Shown here: positions 46,821 to 55,956 of the stretch, one piece after another
Position numbering within the stretch: position 1 is the stretch's first letter
How the letters are laid out: each line of letters begins with the position of its first letter
Assembly (NCBI RefSeq): GCF_003939025.1
Contig: NZ_RQIH01000007.1
Span: forward strand, 308,349 to 372,348
Source of the DNA: Rhizobium sophoriradicis
GTDB taxonomy: Bacteria > Pseudomonadota > Alphaproteobacteria > Rhizobiales > Rhizobiaceae
DNA length: 64,000 nt
Direction of reading: 5' to 3'
Position numbers and translations under genes: made by a program
The notes under the pieces: generated by a model
The model's input: the letters and a program-made list of their open reading frames with translations, nothing else
Told to the model about the DNA's origin: nothing
The model's database searches: none

Positions 46821-49208
46821 TCATGTCGCCGGCCATGTCCAGTTCCGCACCTCCGGCATGTCCTCGCCATGTTCGCGCACATAGTCGTGGTGTTCCGAAA
46901 GCTTGCGACGGAAGGCGGCGAGGGCTTCGCCTGCTTTTTCCTTGACACCCGGGACGCGCTCGATCGCTTCGATGGCGAGGTGGTAGCGATCGAGTTCATT
47001 GAGCACGGTCATGTCGAAGGGCGTCGTGGTCGTGCCCTCTTCGATAAAGCCGCGGACGTGGATGTTTTCGTGGTTGGTGCGCTTATAGGTCAGGCGGTGA
47101 ATGAGATAGGGATAGCCGTGATAGGCGAAAATCACCGGCTTGTCCGGCGTGAAGATCGCGTCAAAGGCGTCGTCGGTCAGGCCGTGCGGGTGCTGGTCCC
47201 TGGATTGCAGCGCCAAGAGATCGACGACGTTGACGGTGCGGATTTTTAGCGCCGGCACCGCCTTGCGCAAAAGGTCGACGGCGGCAAGCGTCTCCATCGT
47301 CGGCACGTCGCCGGCGCAGGCCATGACGAGGTCCGGCGCGACGGCATCTTCCTCGTTGCTTGCCCAGTGCCAGATGCCGATGCCTGCCTCGCAATGTTTC
47401 ATCGCTTCGTCCATCGACAGCCATTGCGGCTCCGGCTGCTTGCCGGCGACGATGACATTGACGCGGTCATAGGTCCGCAGGCAATGGTCGCAGACCCAGA
47501 GCAGGGTGTTGGCATCCGGCGGCAGGTAGATGCGAACGATATCGGCCTTCTTGTTGGCGACGAGATCGACGAAACCGGGATCCTGGTGGCTGAAGCCGTT
47601 ATGGTCCTGGCGCCAGACATGCGAGGTCAGCAGGTAGTTCAGCGACGAGATCGGCTTTCGCCATTCAAGCTCGCGCGTCACCTTCAGCCATTTGGCGTGC
47701 TGGTTGAACATCGAATCGATGATGTGGATGAAGGCCTCATAGCAGGAGAAGAGGCCGTGGCGGCCGGTCAGGAGGTAACCTTCCAGCCAGCCCTGGCAGA
47801 GATGTTCGGAGAGCACCTCCATGACGCGTCCATTGCGGGAGAGGTGGATATCATAGGGCTCGATATCCTCCATCCAGACGCGGTCGGTGACCTCGAAGAC
47901 GCTGCCGAGGCGGTTCGATTCCGTTTCGTCGGGACCGAAGATACGGAAATTCGCCGCCGCCTCGTTGCGCTTCATCGTGTCGCGCAGGTAATGGCCGAGG
48001 ATCTCCGTCGATTGCACCATCGCGCTGCCGCGCTTGCCGATCACGACAGCGTAGTCGCTGATATCGGGAACATCGAGCTCTTTGCGCAGCAACCCGCCAT
48101 TGGCGTGCGGATTGGCGCCCATCCGGCGTTTGCCGACAGGCGCAAGCGCCCGCAATTCGGGTTTCAGCCGGCCGTCGGCGCCGAACAGGTCTTCCGGATC
48201 ATAGCCGCGCATCCAGTCCTCGAGGATCTTGCGGTGGCCGTCATCCCCGCGGCAATTGGAGACCGGCACCTGGTGGGCGCGCCAGAAGCCTTCCACCATC
48301 TTGCCGTCAACCTCCTTTGGGCCGGTCCACCCCTTGGGGCTGCGCAGCACGATCATCGGCCAGCGCGGGCAACCCTCCGCGGTTTCGCCCCCTCGGGCCT
48401 GCTTCTGGATCTCGCGGATGCGGCCGAAGACACTGTCCAGCGTCGCGGCCATCTGCTGGTGCATATCGCGCGGTTCATGGCCGTCGACGAAGAACGGTTC
48501 GTAGCCGTACCCTTCGAAAAGACGGCGGAGATCATCGTCTCCGCCACGGCCGAGAATGGTCGGGTTGGCAATCTTGTAGCCGTTCAGGTGCAGGATCGGC
48601 AGCACGGCGCCGTCGCGGGCGGGATTGAGGAACTTGTTTGAATGCCAGCTCGCCGCCAACGGCCCGGTTTCGGCCTCGCCGTCGCCGACGACGCAGGCGA
48701 CGATCAGGTCGGGATTGTCGAAGGCGGCGCCATAGGCATGGACGAGGGCGTAGCCGAGTTCGCCACCCTCATGGATCGAGCCCGGCGTTTCCGGTGCCGC
48801 GTGGCTCGGGATGCCGCCGGGGAAGGAGAATTGCCGGAAGAGCTTGCGCATACCTTCGGCATCCTCGGAAATATCGGGATAGATCTCGCTATAGCTGCCT
48901 TCGAGATAGGTGTTGGCAACCATGCCGGGCCCACCGTGACCGGGGCCGCACATATAGATGATGTCGAGATCGCGGGCGCGGATCACACGGTTGAGATGCA
49001 CATAGATGAAGTTGAGGCCGGGCGTCGTGCCCCAGTGGCCGAGTAGGCGGGGCTTGATGTGTTCCGCCTTCAGCGGCTCGCGCAGCAGCGGATTGGCAAG
49101 CAGGTAGATCTGGCCGACCGAGAGATAATTGGCGGCCCGCCAGTAGCGGTCGATCAGGGTGAGTTCGGTATCGGTCAGGGCGGCGGCGGTTGCGACATGC
49201 TCTTCCAT
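46821..49208 (-). CDS. xfp: Phosphoketolase (xylulose-5-P/fructose-6-P)
   Basis: Thiamine-diphosphate enzyme that cleaves xylulose-5-phosphate (or fructose-6-phosphate) to acetyl-phosphate and an aldose phosphate. 795 residues, full length. Visible are the [18 protein letters not shown] and [21 protein letters not shown] segments, the ThDP motif [21 protein letters not shown], and SFLHQDPG-like [10 protein letters not shown] in the second half. Followed by acetate kinase transcribed just upstream, it would give ATP from acetyl-phosphate. Dual or single substrate preference is not visible. Confidence 0.95.
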   Translation of the reverse strand: MEEHVATAAALTDTELTLIDRYWRAANYLSVGQIYLLANPLLREPLKAEHIKPRLLGHWGTTPGLNFIYVHLNRVIRARDLDIIYMCGPGHGGPGMVANTYLEGSYSEIYPDISEDAEGMRKLFRQFSFPGGIPSHAAPETPGSIHEGGELGYALVHAYGAAFDNPDLIVACVVGDGEAETGPLAASWHSNKFLNPARDGAVLPILHLNGYKIANPTILGRGGDDDLRRLFEGYGYEPFFVDGHEPRDMHQQMAATLDSVFGRIREIQKQARGGETAEGCPRWPMIVLRSPKGWTGPKEVDGKMVEGFWRAHQVPVSNCRGDDGHRKILEDWMRGYDPEDLFGADGRLKPELRALAPVGKRRMGANPHANGGLLRKELDVPDISDYAVVIGKRGSAMVQSTEILGHYLRDTMKRNEAAANFRIFGPDETESNRLGSVFEVTDRVWMEDIEPYDIHLSRNGRVMEVLSEHLCQGWLEGYLLTGRHGLFSCYEAFIHIIDSMFNQHAKWLKVTRELEWRKPISSLNYLLTSHVWRQDHNGFSHQDPGFVDLVANKKADIVRIYLPPDANTLLWVCDHCLRTYDRVNVIVAGKQPEPQWLSMDEAMKHCEAGIGIWHWASNEEDAVAPDLVMACAGDVPTMETLAAVDLLRKAVPALKIRTVNVVDLLALQSRDQHPHGLTDDAFDAIFTPDKPVIFAYHGYPYLIHRLTYKRTNHENIHVRGFIEEGTTTTPFDMTVLNELDRYHLAIEAIERVPGVKEKAGEALAAFRRKLSEHHDYVREHGEDMPEVRNWTWPAT

Positions 49209-49279
49209 GGGTCTCTCCCGTTCGAAAACGCCTTTAACGTTATTTCTAGCCGCTGACGCCAGCGCGCCATTGATCTGGA

Positions 49280-50458
49280 TCAGCGGGCGGCGAGAAGGGA
49301 TAGCGCCTCGTCGGCGATCACCTGTTCCTCGTCCGTGGCGATGACATGGGCAGCCACGCGGCTTTCCCCGGCGCTGATCGTAAAATCATTGCCGGCATTC
49401 GCCTCTTCGTCGATCGAAAGGCCGAACCAGGCGAGGTGTTTCGCCACGCCGGCGCGGATCTCCGGCTGATTTTCGCCGATGCCGGCGGTGAAAACGACAG
49501 CATCGAGGCCGCCGAGAGTTACCGCCATGCGGCCGATCTCGCCGGCAATGCGCAGCGTGAAGAGGTCGATCGCCTGGCGCGCTTCCGGCCGTCCGTCCGT
49601 CAACAGGTCGCGCGTGTCGGCGCTGATGCCGGAAACGCCGAGCAGGCCCGAGCGGTGATAGAGCAGATCCTCGATCTCGCCCAGGGAGCGTTTTCTCTCT
49701 CCTGCCAGATGCAGGATGACGCCGGGATCGAGCCAGCCCGGGCGCGTTGCCATCGGGATGCCGTCGAGCGTCGAAAAGCCCATGCTGCAATCGCGGCTGA
49801 TGCCCTTGTCGAGCGCACAGAGGCTGGCGCCGCTGCCGAGATGGGCGACCACCGCCTTGGCAGCCTGCGGCGCCTTGCCGGCAAGTTCACCAGCGATGAA
49901 TTTATAGGAAAGCCCGTGGAAGCCGTAACGCTTGATGCCCTCGTCATGCAGGGAACGGGGTATGGCGAGACGGCGAACGAGATCATCCTGCGTGGCATGG
50001 AAGGCGGTGTCGAAGGAGGCTGTCTGGACAAGATGCGGCTTCACATGTCTGAGCGCGCGAATGAAACGCAGCGCTTGCGGCTGGTGCAGCGGCGCGAGCG
50101 GGATCAGCGCTTCGACGGCATCGATTGTGGTGGTGTCGAGGGCGGCTGCCCTCGTGAAGCGGTCGCCGCCATGGACGACGCGGTGACCGGCGGCGTGCGC
50201 GGCGGTCATGTCGAAGTGGTTGGCGAGAAGCCCGAAGGTCTCATCGATGACGCCGTGCAGGTCGTCCGTTACCTCCGCCTTCAGCGGCAGGTCGAACGTC
50301 TGCAGTCCCTTGTTCAGGCTGAGGCTGAGTGGGTCGGCACGAAAATCGATGACGCACTTGCCGATGTGTCGTGCTTCGGCGCTCTCAATCGAGAAGATGC
50401 CGATTTTGACGGTAGAAGAGCCGGCATTGAAGGTCAGAAGCAGGTCGGTCGATGACAT
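49280..50458 (-). CDS. ackA: Acetate kinase
   Basis: Interconverts acetyl-phosphate plus ADP with acetate plus ATP. 392 residues. ASKHA-fold motifs are [16 protein letters not shown] (N-terminal phosphate loop), [19 protein letters not shown] (the acetate kinase signature), [13 protein letters not shown] and [14 protein letters not shown]. It lies 71 bp upstream of the phosphoketolase gene on the same strand, the common xfp-ackA pairing. Confidence 0.95.
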   Translation of the reverse strand: MSSTDLLLTFNAGSSTVKIGIFSIESAEARHIGKCVIDFRADPLSLSLNKGLQTFDLPLKAEVTDDLHGVIDETFGLLANHFDMTAAHAAGHRVVHGGDRFTRAAALDTTTIDAVEALIPLAPLHQPQALRFIRALRHVKPHLVQTASFDTAFHATQDDLVRRLAIPRSLHDEGIKRYGFHGLSYKFIAGELAGKAPQAAKAVVAHLGSGASLCALDKGISRDCSMGFSTLDGIPMATRPGWLDPGVILHLAGERKRSLGEIEDLLYHRSGLLGVSGISADTRDLLTDGRPEARQAIDLFTLRIAGEIGRMAVTLGGLDAVVFTAGIGENQPEIRAGVAKHLAWFGLSIDEEANAGNDFTISAGESRVAAHVIATDEEQVIADEALSLLAAR

Positions 50459-50729
50459 GTCTTTAGCAGTTCCGCGCAGGCATAATGATGACCGAACTTA
50501 GTGCCGGGACTTCTGATGGAAAGATATCTATTCGTCCGTCACGCGTATTTGCGGGCCCGCCCGGCCCTCTTGATGCATTCGGATTGTAACCCGGCACCTT
50601 TCATGAATGCGCCCCTCAGCCATCCCGCAGCGGGCAATGCTCTGCCGTCAGTGACTTACGGGCGTGGGTGGTGAGGACGTCTTGAGAGGTTCATCGCGAT
50701 GCTTCCCATGATCCTGCGGCAGGTGTTCT
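50459..50729. other. Spacer between ackA and the GGDEF-EAL gene
   Basis: Apart from the palindrome at 50730-50765, this stretch upstream of ackA shows no gene. The promoter of ackA (minus strand) should lie here, but no clear consensus was seen. Confidence 0.4.
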
Positions 50730-50765
50730 AGCGCGTCGCATAAATCAAACTGAATGCGACGCGCT
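50730..50765. repeat. Palindrome with perfect 12-bp arms
   Basis: AGCGCGTCGCAT (50730-50741), a 12-base AT-rich loop, then ATGCGACGCGCT (50754-50765). It is ten bases beyond the stop of the GGDEF-EAL gene. I recall very similar GCGTCGCAT/ATGCGACGC elements between many rhizobial genes, so it may be a dispersed repeat that also ends transcription. Confidence 0.6.
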
Positions 50766-50775
50766 TAAAGCCTCG

Positions 50776-52308
50776 TCAGGCCGTGGATGCCAGATTGGCG
50801 TTGCGGTCGCGGATGAAGGTGTCCGCCTCGGCGGCGGGCATCGCCTTGCCGAAAAGATAGCCCTGGCCGATGTCACAGCCGAGTTGCAGCAGGAAGGCGA
50901 GCTGGCCATGCTCCTCGACGCCTTCCGCAGTCGTCTTGATATTGAGGCTTCTGCCGAGACCAAGCATGGCGCGGACGATCTTTTCCTGGCGTTCGTCGTC
51001 GCGATAGGTGGCGATGAAACTTTTGTCGATCTTGATCTTGTCGAAGCGGTAGCGGGCGAGCTGGGCGAGGCTCGAATAGCCCGTGCCGAAATCATCAAGG
51101 GCGATCTGGATGCCGGCAGCATGCAGTTCTTCAAGAATGACGGCGGCGATGGCGGGATCCTGAATCAGCGCGTTCTCGGTGATCTCCACTTCCAGGCGTT
51201 GCGGCGGCAGCCGGGTTGCCGACAGCACCTTGAGGATGCGGGATGTCAAGAGCTTGTCTTCCATCTGCACTGGCGAGACGTTGAAGGACAACATGACATG
51301 CGCCGGCCAGGTGAGCGCGTCGCTGCAGGCCTGGGCGAGCAGATCCTCGAACAAGGCGGTGATCATGCCGGTTTCCTCGGCAATGTCGATGAAGACCGGC
51401 GGCGGAATGTGGATGTCATCCTCGCCCGCCCAGCGCGCGAGCGCTTCGAAACCGCAGAGCTGGCCGGTCTTCAGGTCGATCAGCGGCTGATAGAAGGGCT
51501 TAATGTCTTTACTGGCGATTGCGGCGCGCAGTCTGGTTTCCAAGGAGGCGCGCTCGGCTACCTTGTCCTGCATTGAGGTTTCGAAGGCGAGAAAATGGTT
51601 GGGGCCGCGTGATTTGGCCTCGTACATGGCGAGGTCGGCACGATGGGCGGCATCTTCCAGCGGTTCGGTTCCCTCAGCCCAGCGATCGTAGCCGACGCTG
51701 GCGCCGACTTCGACGGCAAAGCCATCGATATGGATCGGTCGGGTCACGGCCTGGATCAGCAGCCTGGCGAAACGCTCCTCCCGTTGCGCGGTCAAAGCAA
51801 AGGCGACGATGATGAATTCGTCGCCCCCAAAGCGGTAGACGCAATCTGCATTGCCGAGCGCGCAGATGCGCCTGGCGACTTCGATGAGCAACACGTCGCC
51901 GCCTTTGTGGCCGACGAGATCGTTGACTTTCTTGAAGCCGTCGAGATCGACAGAGAAAATGGTGACGTTGTCGTCCCATTCCTCGACTTCGGCCTCGTCG
52001 TTCTTGATAGGCCGTGCGAGAGCCTTGCGCTCGAAGGCGTAGCGGTTCGGTAGCTTGGTCAGATGGTCATGAGTTGCCGTCCAATCGGCCTTCGCCTGAG
52101 CGGCGACGCGCAATTCCATTTCCTTGCGCAGGTCGGCAATACGCAGCACCGAATAGACGAAGCTCATAGCGCCAGCGATGCCGAGCCCAAGAACGAGCTT
52201 GTCGGCGCCATAGGCGCGGAAATGGGTCATGAATGAAACGAGGCTGTCGTCGAACCGGAGCAGCGTACCGAGGAGCCAGAGGGTTATCCCCAAACCGACG
52301 ATCGACAT
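50776..52308 (-). CDS. Diguanylate cyclase/phosphodiesterase (GGDEF-EAL)
   Basis: Cyclic-di-GMP turnover protein of 510 residues. Two N-terminal hydrophobic segments (IVGLGITLWLLGTLL and LVLGLGIAGAMSFVYSVL) anchor it with no large periplasmic sensor. The GGDEF domain keeps RFGGDEF. The EAL domain keeps FEALARW, the EITE metal-site segment, DDFGTGYSSL, KIDKSFI and AEGVEE. Both active sites therefore look intact. The ATG at 52308 follows GGAAGG at good spacing and was preferred to an upstream ATG 13 codons earlier. It stands alone. Confidence 0.92.
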   Translation of the reverse strand: MSIVGLGITLWLLGTLLRFDDSLVSFMTHFRAYGADKLVLGLGIAGAMSFVYSVLRIADLRKEMELRVAAQAKADWTATHDHLTKLPNRYAFERKALARPIKNDEAEVEEWDDNVTIFSVDLDGFKKVNDLVGHKGGDVLLIEVARRICALGNADCVYRFGGDEFIIVAFALTAQREERFARLLIQAVTRPIHIDGFAVEVGASVGYDRWAEGTEPLEDAAHRADLAMYEAKSRGPNHFLAFETSMQDKVAERASLETRLRAAIASKDIKPFYQPLIDLKTGQLCGFEALARWAGEDDIHIPPPVFIDIAEETGMITALFEDLLAQACSDALTWPAHVMLSFNVSPVQMEDKLLTSRILKVLSATRLPPQRLEVEITENALIQDPAIAAVILEELHAAGIQIALDDFGTGYSSLAQLARYRFDKIKIDKSFIATYRDDERQEKIVRAMLGLGRSLNIKTTAEGVEEHGQLAFLLQLGCDIGQGYLFGKAMPAAEADTFIRDRNANLASTA

Positions 52309-52573
52309 GCATTGCCTTCCGGCTCTGCTCTGGAAAAACACCGGCATAATGCCTTCTCCATCTCCACCCCGCGTGGTGATATCACAAAAGTCTGAAATGT
52401 TCGTTGAAACCAGAAGGCGAATTTTCAGAGGGGTGGGTTTGCCGCTGCGGCATCAAAAGCCCCGATGGTATTGAGATACAACCGGAATTGCGTGGCGGCT
52501 GTTTGACGGATCTCGACCATAAGGAGAATAATTGCCGCAGGTGATTGGTACTGCAAAGATAGGATGAAGAACG
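52309..52573. other. Spacer upstream of the GGDEF-EAL gene
   Basis: About 265 bp with no open frame that carries a convincing ribosome-binding site or protein pattern. It should hold the promoter of the GGDEF-EAL gene. Confidence 0.4.
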
Positions 52574-52603
52574 AAGGCGAGCGTGCTATCGCATGCTCGC
52601 CCT
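52574..52603 (-). terminator. Terminator of the 38-residue membrane protein gene
   Basis: Minus-strand stem AGGGCGAGC with GCTCGCCTT, 12-base loop, beginning about ten bases after the stop codon at 52614 and running into TTCGTTC. Confidence 0.6.
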
Positions 52604-52613
52604 TTCTCGTGCG

Positions 52614-52730
52614 TCAGGCGGTGACGATCAGCAGCGGAACGCTGACGATGAGACCGGCCAGAACCGTGAACGTGGCGAAGCGCATAAAACGCAGGCGCCG
52701 CGTCCGTTCTCCACTCCAATCATATGTCAT
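52614..52730 (-). CDS. 38-residue membrane protein
   Basis: Begins MTYDWSGERTRRLRFMRFA, an arginine-rich cytoplasmic start, then one hydrophobic segment FTVLAGLIVSVPLLIVTA to the end. The ATG at 52730 is preceded by GGAGATGGA, and a hairpin terminator follows, so it has the full set of gene signals. The topology by the positive-inside rule is N-in. Function unknown; I have the impression of similar short proteins in other rhizobia but could not check. Confidence 0.6.
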   Translation of the reverse strand: MTYDWSGERTRRLRFMRFATFTVLAGLIVSVPLLIVTA

Positions 52731-52830
52731 TCTTCCATCTCCTTGGGACAAGGAAGGTAGTCCCCGGGCAACCGGGTTCAACAGGGATGACACAATTTGC
52801 TTGTGTAAGGCTGGATAAAATGCGGGTTCT

Positions 52831-53385
52831 CTAATGCTGGAAGCGCAGAGACCAGCGGCTGCCGTTGCTGGTCATGCGAAGGATGGCGAGCGGCTCGACG
52901 TCGCTCAGCCAGAAGGAGGAAGGCGGCGCCTGAAGCACATGTGCGACGGCCGCCCGGATGACAGCCGCATGGCTGACGGCGATGACGTGACCGCCGAGGG
53001 CCGATTGGGTGTCCATCCAGCCGACGACGCGCTTTCGCAGATCAACAAGGCTCTCGCCGCCGTGCGGTGCTGCTGCCGGCTCGGTCATCCAGGCCATGAG
53101 GCTTTCCGGCTCTTCCGCCTCGATCGCCGCGATCGGCCTGCCGGCCCAGCGGCCATGGTCGCAGTCGCGAAGCGACGGCTCTATCCCGGCCTGAAGCCGC
53201 AGCGCCTCGGCTGTCTCGCGGGCACGCAAGGCGGGGCTCGTGACAATACGGTCGGCACGGGGGAGGACGGCCATCCCGCCAGCTTCTTCAGCGGCCTTGC
53301 CTTCCAGCGGTTCGTCGAGCGGGAAAAGGGCCTTGCGACTCGCCGCCGTCGCGCCGTGGCAGATCCAGGTGAGGCGCGTGTTCAC
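52831..53385 (-). CDS. Histidine-phosphatase-family protein, CobC-like candidate
   Basis: 184 residues from a GTG at 53385. The branch-1 phosphatase core is recognisable: CHGATAASR in place of the usual RHG(E/Q)T, IVTSPALRARETAEAL (second Arg), LRDCDHGRWAGRPI and AVSHAAVIRAAV (second His). The first arginine of the RHG motif is replaced by cysteine, which is unusual. Its position beside a cobalamin riboswitch and cbtBA suggests an alpha-ribazole phosphatase-like role, but it is divergent from them and lies on the other side of the riboswitch. Confidence 0.75.
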   Translation of the reverse strand: MNTRLTWICHGATAASRKALFPLDEPLEGKAAEEAGGMAVLPRADRIVTSPALRARETAEALRLQAGIEPSLRDCDHGRWAGRPIAAIEAEEPESLMAWMTEPAAAPHGGESLVDLRKRVVGWMDTQSALGGHVIAVSHAAVIRAAVAHVLQAPPSSFWLSDVEPLAILRMTSNGSRWSLRFQH

Positions 53386-53439
53386 GGTCGTGCTGATCTC
53401 CGGATAGCGGTGGGGATGGCCCTTAGGCGTTTCGTGAAG

Positions 53440-53600
53440 TTTCGTTGACAGTCTCTTCGGCGTGCAGATATAACCGGGCTGTTGCGGGTTTGGAAGCCGG
53501 TGGAAATCCGGCGCGGTCGCGCCACTGTGACCAGCGTGTCGAAAGCTCTTCGCGCTGGAAGTCAGACCCTGCCGCACAAGCACTCTTTCGACTGAACGCG
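53440..53600 (+). ncRNA. Cobalamin riboswitch
   Basis: The core is typical: GGAAGCCGGTGGAAATCCGG (53492-53511), then GCGCGGTCGCGCCACTGTGA with the B12-box (to 53530), a variable hairpin and GGAAGTCAGACCCT (53567-53580). It lies 20-30 bp before the cbtB ribosome-binding site (GGAGG, 53608-53612), so it probably acts on translation of cbtB and the genes after it. Outer limits are approximate. Confidence 0.95.
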
Positions 53601-53617
53601 TCATTCCGGAGGAATAC

Positions 53618-53827
53618 ATGTCTGACACCACTTTCACGCCCGTCGCGGCACCAGCGCCGATCCCGGTCGGCGAAATCCTGCCCTGGGCGATCTTCGGCGG
53701 CCTGCTGATGCTCATCGCCATCTATTTCGTCGGCACCGAGGAAGGCGCGATGGCGCTGTTCAACGGCATGTATGTGCATGAATTCGTGCATGACGGCCGC
53801 CACCTTCTCGGCTTTCCCTGCCACTGA
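53618..53827 (+). CDS. cbtB: CbtB, cobalt transporter small subunit
   Basis: 69 residues. One membrane helix (LPWAIFGGLLMLIAIYFVG) and a C-terminal histidine motif (YVHEFVHDGRHLLGFPCH) typical of CbtB. With CbtA it is predicted to import cobalt for cobalamin synthesis. Directly under the cobalamin riboswitch. Confidence 0.93.
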   Translation: MSDTTFTPVAAPAPIPVGEILPWAIFGGLLMLIAIYFVGTEEGAMALFNGMYVHEFVHDGRHLLGFPCH

Positions 53828-53840
53828 GGGAGTTCCCGAC

Positions 53841-54575
53841 ATGGTTGGAAACCTTTTGCTTCGCGGCATGTTCGCGGGCGTGATTGCTGGCATTCTCGTT
53901 TTCGCCTTCGCCCATATCTTCGGCGAACCGCTGGTCGATGCGGCAATCGCCTTCGAAGAGGCGAGCGCGCAGGCGGCCGGGCAAGCGGCCGAACCTGAAG
54001 TCGTCAGCCGCGCCACGCAGGCCGGTCTCGGCCTCTTCACCGGCGTCATGGCTTACAGCGTTGCCGTCGGCGGACTATTTGCCCTCGCCTTTGCTTTCGT
54101 GCACGGGCGCTTCAGCGCTCTTTCGGCGCGTGGCACCTCTGCTGTCATCGCCATCGCCGCCTTCGTGGCGATCGTGCTCGTTCCCGGTATCAAATATCCG
54201 GCCAACCCGCCGGCGGTCGGCAACCCCGACACGATCGGCGTCAGGACGGAGCTGTTCTTCCTGATGATCGTCGTTTCGGTCGCGGCGCTGATTGCCGCCG
54301 TGGCGCTGTCGCGCCGCCTTTCCGAGCGTTTCGGGCTTTGGAACGGCGCGATCGTCGCCGCTCTCGCCTATCTCGTCTTCATCGGCGTCGTGCTTTATCT
54401 GCTGCCCCCGATCAACGAAGTGCCGGAGAATTTCTCGGCGATGGTACTCTGGCGGTTCCGCACGACCTCGCTCGGCATGCACGCGATTCTCTGGGCAACG
54501 CTCGGCCTTGCCTTCGGAGCGCTCGCGGAAAGACGGCTTGCCCTCAAGGGCGGGCTGCGGCCCGCCTTCCGGTGA
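53841..54575 (+). CDS. cbtA: CbtA, cobalt transporter membrane subunit
   Basis: 244 residues with about five membrane segments, starting MVGNLLLRGMFAGVIAGILVFAFAHIFGEP and ending near a short basic tail. His and Glu residues near the helix ends (HIFGEP) fit the CbtA family. ATG at 53841 is 13 bp after cbtB. The stop overlaps the GTG of the next gene. Confidence 0.9.
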   Translation: MVGNLLLRGMFAGVIAGILVFAFAHIFGEPLVDAAIAFEEASAQAAGQAAEPEVVSRATQAGLGLFTGVMAYSVAVGGLFALAFAFVHGRFSALSARGTSAVIAIAAFVAIVLVPGIKYPANPPAVGNPDTIGVRTELFFLMIVVSVAALIAAVALSRRLSERFGLWNGAIVAALAYLVFIGVVLYLLPPINEVPENFSAMVLWRFRTTSLGMHAILWATLGLAFGALAERRLALKGGLRPAFR

Positions 54576-55198
54576 TCCGGCGCATCGGCAGGCTTGCGGC
54601 TCTCGCTCTGATCGCAAGCCTGTTCCCATTGCTTGCGGGAAACACGTCTGCCCATGAGCGCAGCGCCGACGGTAGCCATGCCGGCCTCGAGATCCCCGCC
54701 ATTTCCCACGGCGAGATGGCGGTCATTTCCGATTACCGCAGCGGGATTATCGGGCTGGCGTCGCGGGCGGTCGATACCAACGAACCGTTCCGCCGCGTCC
54801 TGAACTACGCCGAGATCCAGTATTCCTATTGTCTGTGGGGCCGGATGCCGGGCAGCGTGACGGACGAGGAAAGCCCTTTCAACGAATGCGCCCATGCCTA
54901 TCTTGCGGCGACGAAAGCTGTATTGCTGTCGATGCGGGAGATGCCGCGGGAGGCGGCCGCGGCGGGTGAAATCATCTCGGCAATCGACGCGGATATGGCG
55001 CGACGCGGGCTCGCGCTCATCACCTGCCAGTTCAGCGGCGAGGCCTTCAACACCGCCGACATCGTCAAGCCAAATTGGAGCAAAGTGCCGCTTCATCCTG
55101 CCAGCATGGCATCGTTGACAGGATTGGCTGCCCTGTTCGGTCTTGCCGGCCTTGTGCTTAGACGCGTCTTGCGGCCGAAAGCTCAGTCGTCGGAATAG
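54572..55198 (+). CDS. Periplasmic hypothetical protein with C-terminal membrane anchor
   Basis: 208 residues from a GTG at 54572 that overlaps the cbtA stop (GTGA), so it is the third gene of the cobalamin-riboswitch operon. N-terminal signal peptide (LAALALIASLFPLLAGNTSAHE), a soluble helical domain (ISHGEMAVISDYRSGIIGLA, then YCLWGRMPG and CAHAYLAATKAVLLSM with conserved-looking cysteines) and one C-terminal helix (LTGLAALFGLAGLVLRRVL). I do not recognise the family. Co-regulation suggests a part in cobalt uptake or cobalamin metabolism. Its last 16 bases overlap the convergent next gene. Confidence 0.7.
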   Translation: MIRRIGRLAALALIASLFPLLAGNTSAHERSADGSHAGLEIPAISHGEMAVISDYRSGIIGLASRAVDTNEPFRRVLNYAEIQYSYCLWGRMPGSVTDEESPFNECAHAYLAATKAVLLSMREMPREAAAAGEIISAIDADMARRGLALITCQFSGEAFNTADIVKPNWSKVPLHPASMASLTGLAALFGLAGLVLRRVLRPKAQSSE

Positions 55199-55845
55199 CG
55201 CTGTTCGCGCCACGGATCGCCATACATGTGGTAACCGTTCTTTTCCCAGAACCCGGCCTTGTCGGCGGGCATCAGCTCGATCTGGCGCAGCCATTTGGCG
55301 CTTTTCCAGAAATATAGATGCGGCACGACCAGGCGCATCGGGCCGCCATGGTCTGATGTCAGCGGCAGGCCCTCCCATGAGGTCGCCAGGATCGCGTCCT
55401 CGGCGGCGAAATCGGCAAGCGGCAGGTTGGTGGTGTAGCCGTCATAACTCGTCAGCAGGACGTAGGCCGCTTCCGGCTTCGGCATGGCGAGATCGAGCAG
55501 ATCCCGCGTCGAAACGCCTTTCCAGTTGTTGTCGTAACGCGACCAGGTGGTGACGCAGTGGATATCGCTGACCTTGGTGCTCTGCTCGATCGCCTGGAAG
55601 GCCGCCCAGTTGAGCGTGAGCGGTGTTTCGACCAGGCCGCGGACATCGAGCCGCCAGCTGTTGGTGGAGATGACCGGCTGCTGGCCGAGATCGAGCACCG
55701 GCCAGTTCTTGACGAGGTGCTGACCGGGTGGCAGGCGCTCGGCTTCAGGACGGCTGACGCGGCCGGTCAGGAATTTTCCCTCCGCCGCCCAGCGGCGTTT
55801 GGAACTGGTCAGCTTGCTGTCGGAGGGCGTCTGGTCGTCGCTCAT
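55183..55845 (-). CDS. Molybdopterin-dependent oxidoreductase, YedY/sulfite-oxidase-like
   Basis: 220 residues. The sulfite-oxidase-family molybdopterin domain is visible from WRLDVRGLVETPLTLNW, with the Mo-ligand cysteine in SDIHCVTTWSRYDNNWKGV, then TSYDGYTTNLPLADF, LTSDHGGPMRLVVP and the C-terminal WLRQIELM. There is no Tat or Sec signal peptide, unlike MsrP, and no heme domain, so it would be cytoplasmic unless the start is wrong. ATG at 55845 follows GGAGACC. Substrate unknown. Confidence 0.85.
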   Translation of the reverse strand: MSDDQTPSDSKLTSSKRRWAAEGKFLTGRVSRPEAERLPPGQHLVKNWPVLDLGQQPVISTNSWRLDVRGLVETPLTLNWAAFQAIEQSTKVSDIHCVTTWSRYDNNWKGVSTRDLLDLAMPKPEAAYVLLTSYDGYTTNLPLADFAAEDAILATSWEGLPLTSDHGGPMRLVVPHLYFWKSAKWLRQIELMPADKAGFWEKNGYHMYGDPWREQRYSDD

Positions 55846-55956
55846 GAGCGGGTCTCCTTGGGATGCCGCAATAGGGCATTCGGCTCCCCGGGTGTCAAGT
55901 TTCGGCAGACCCTTGGAAATCCCCGTCTGTATCATTAGACTTGGAGCCCGTCGGGC

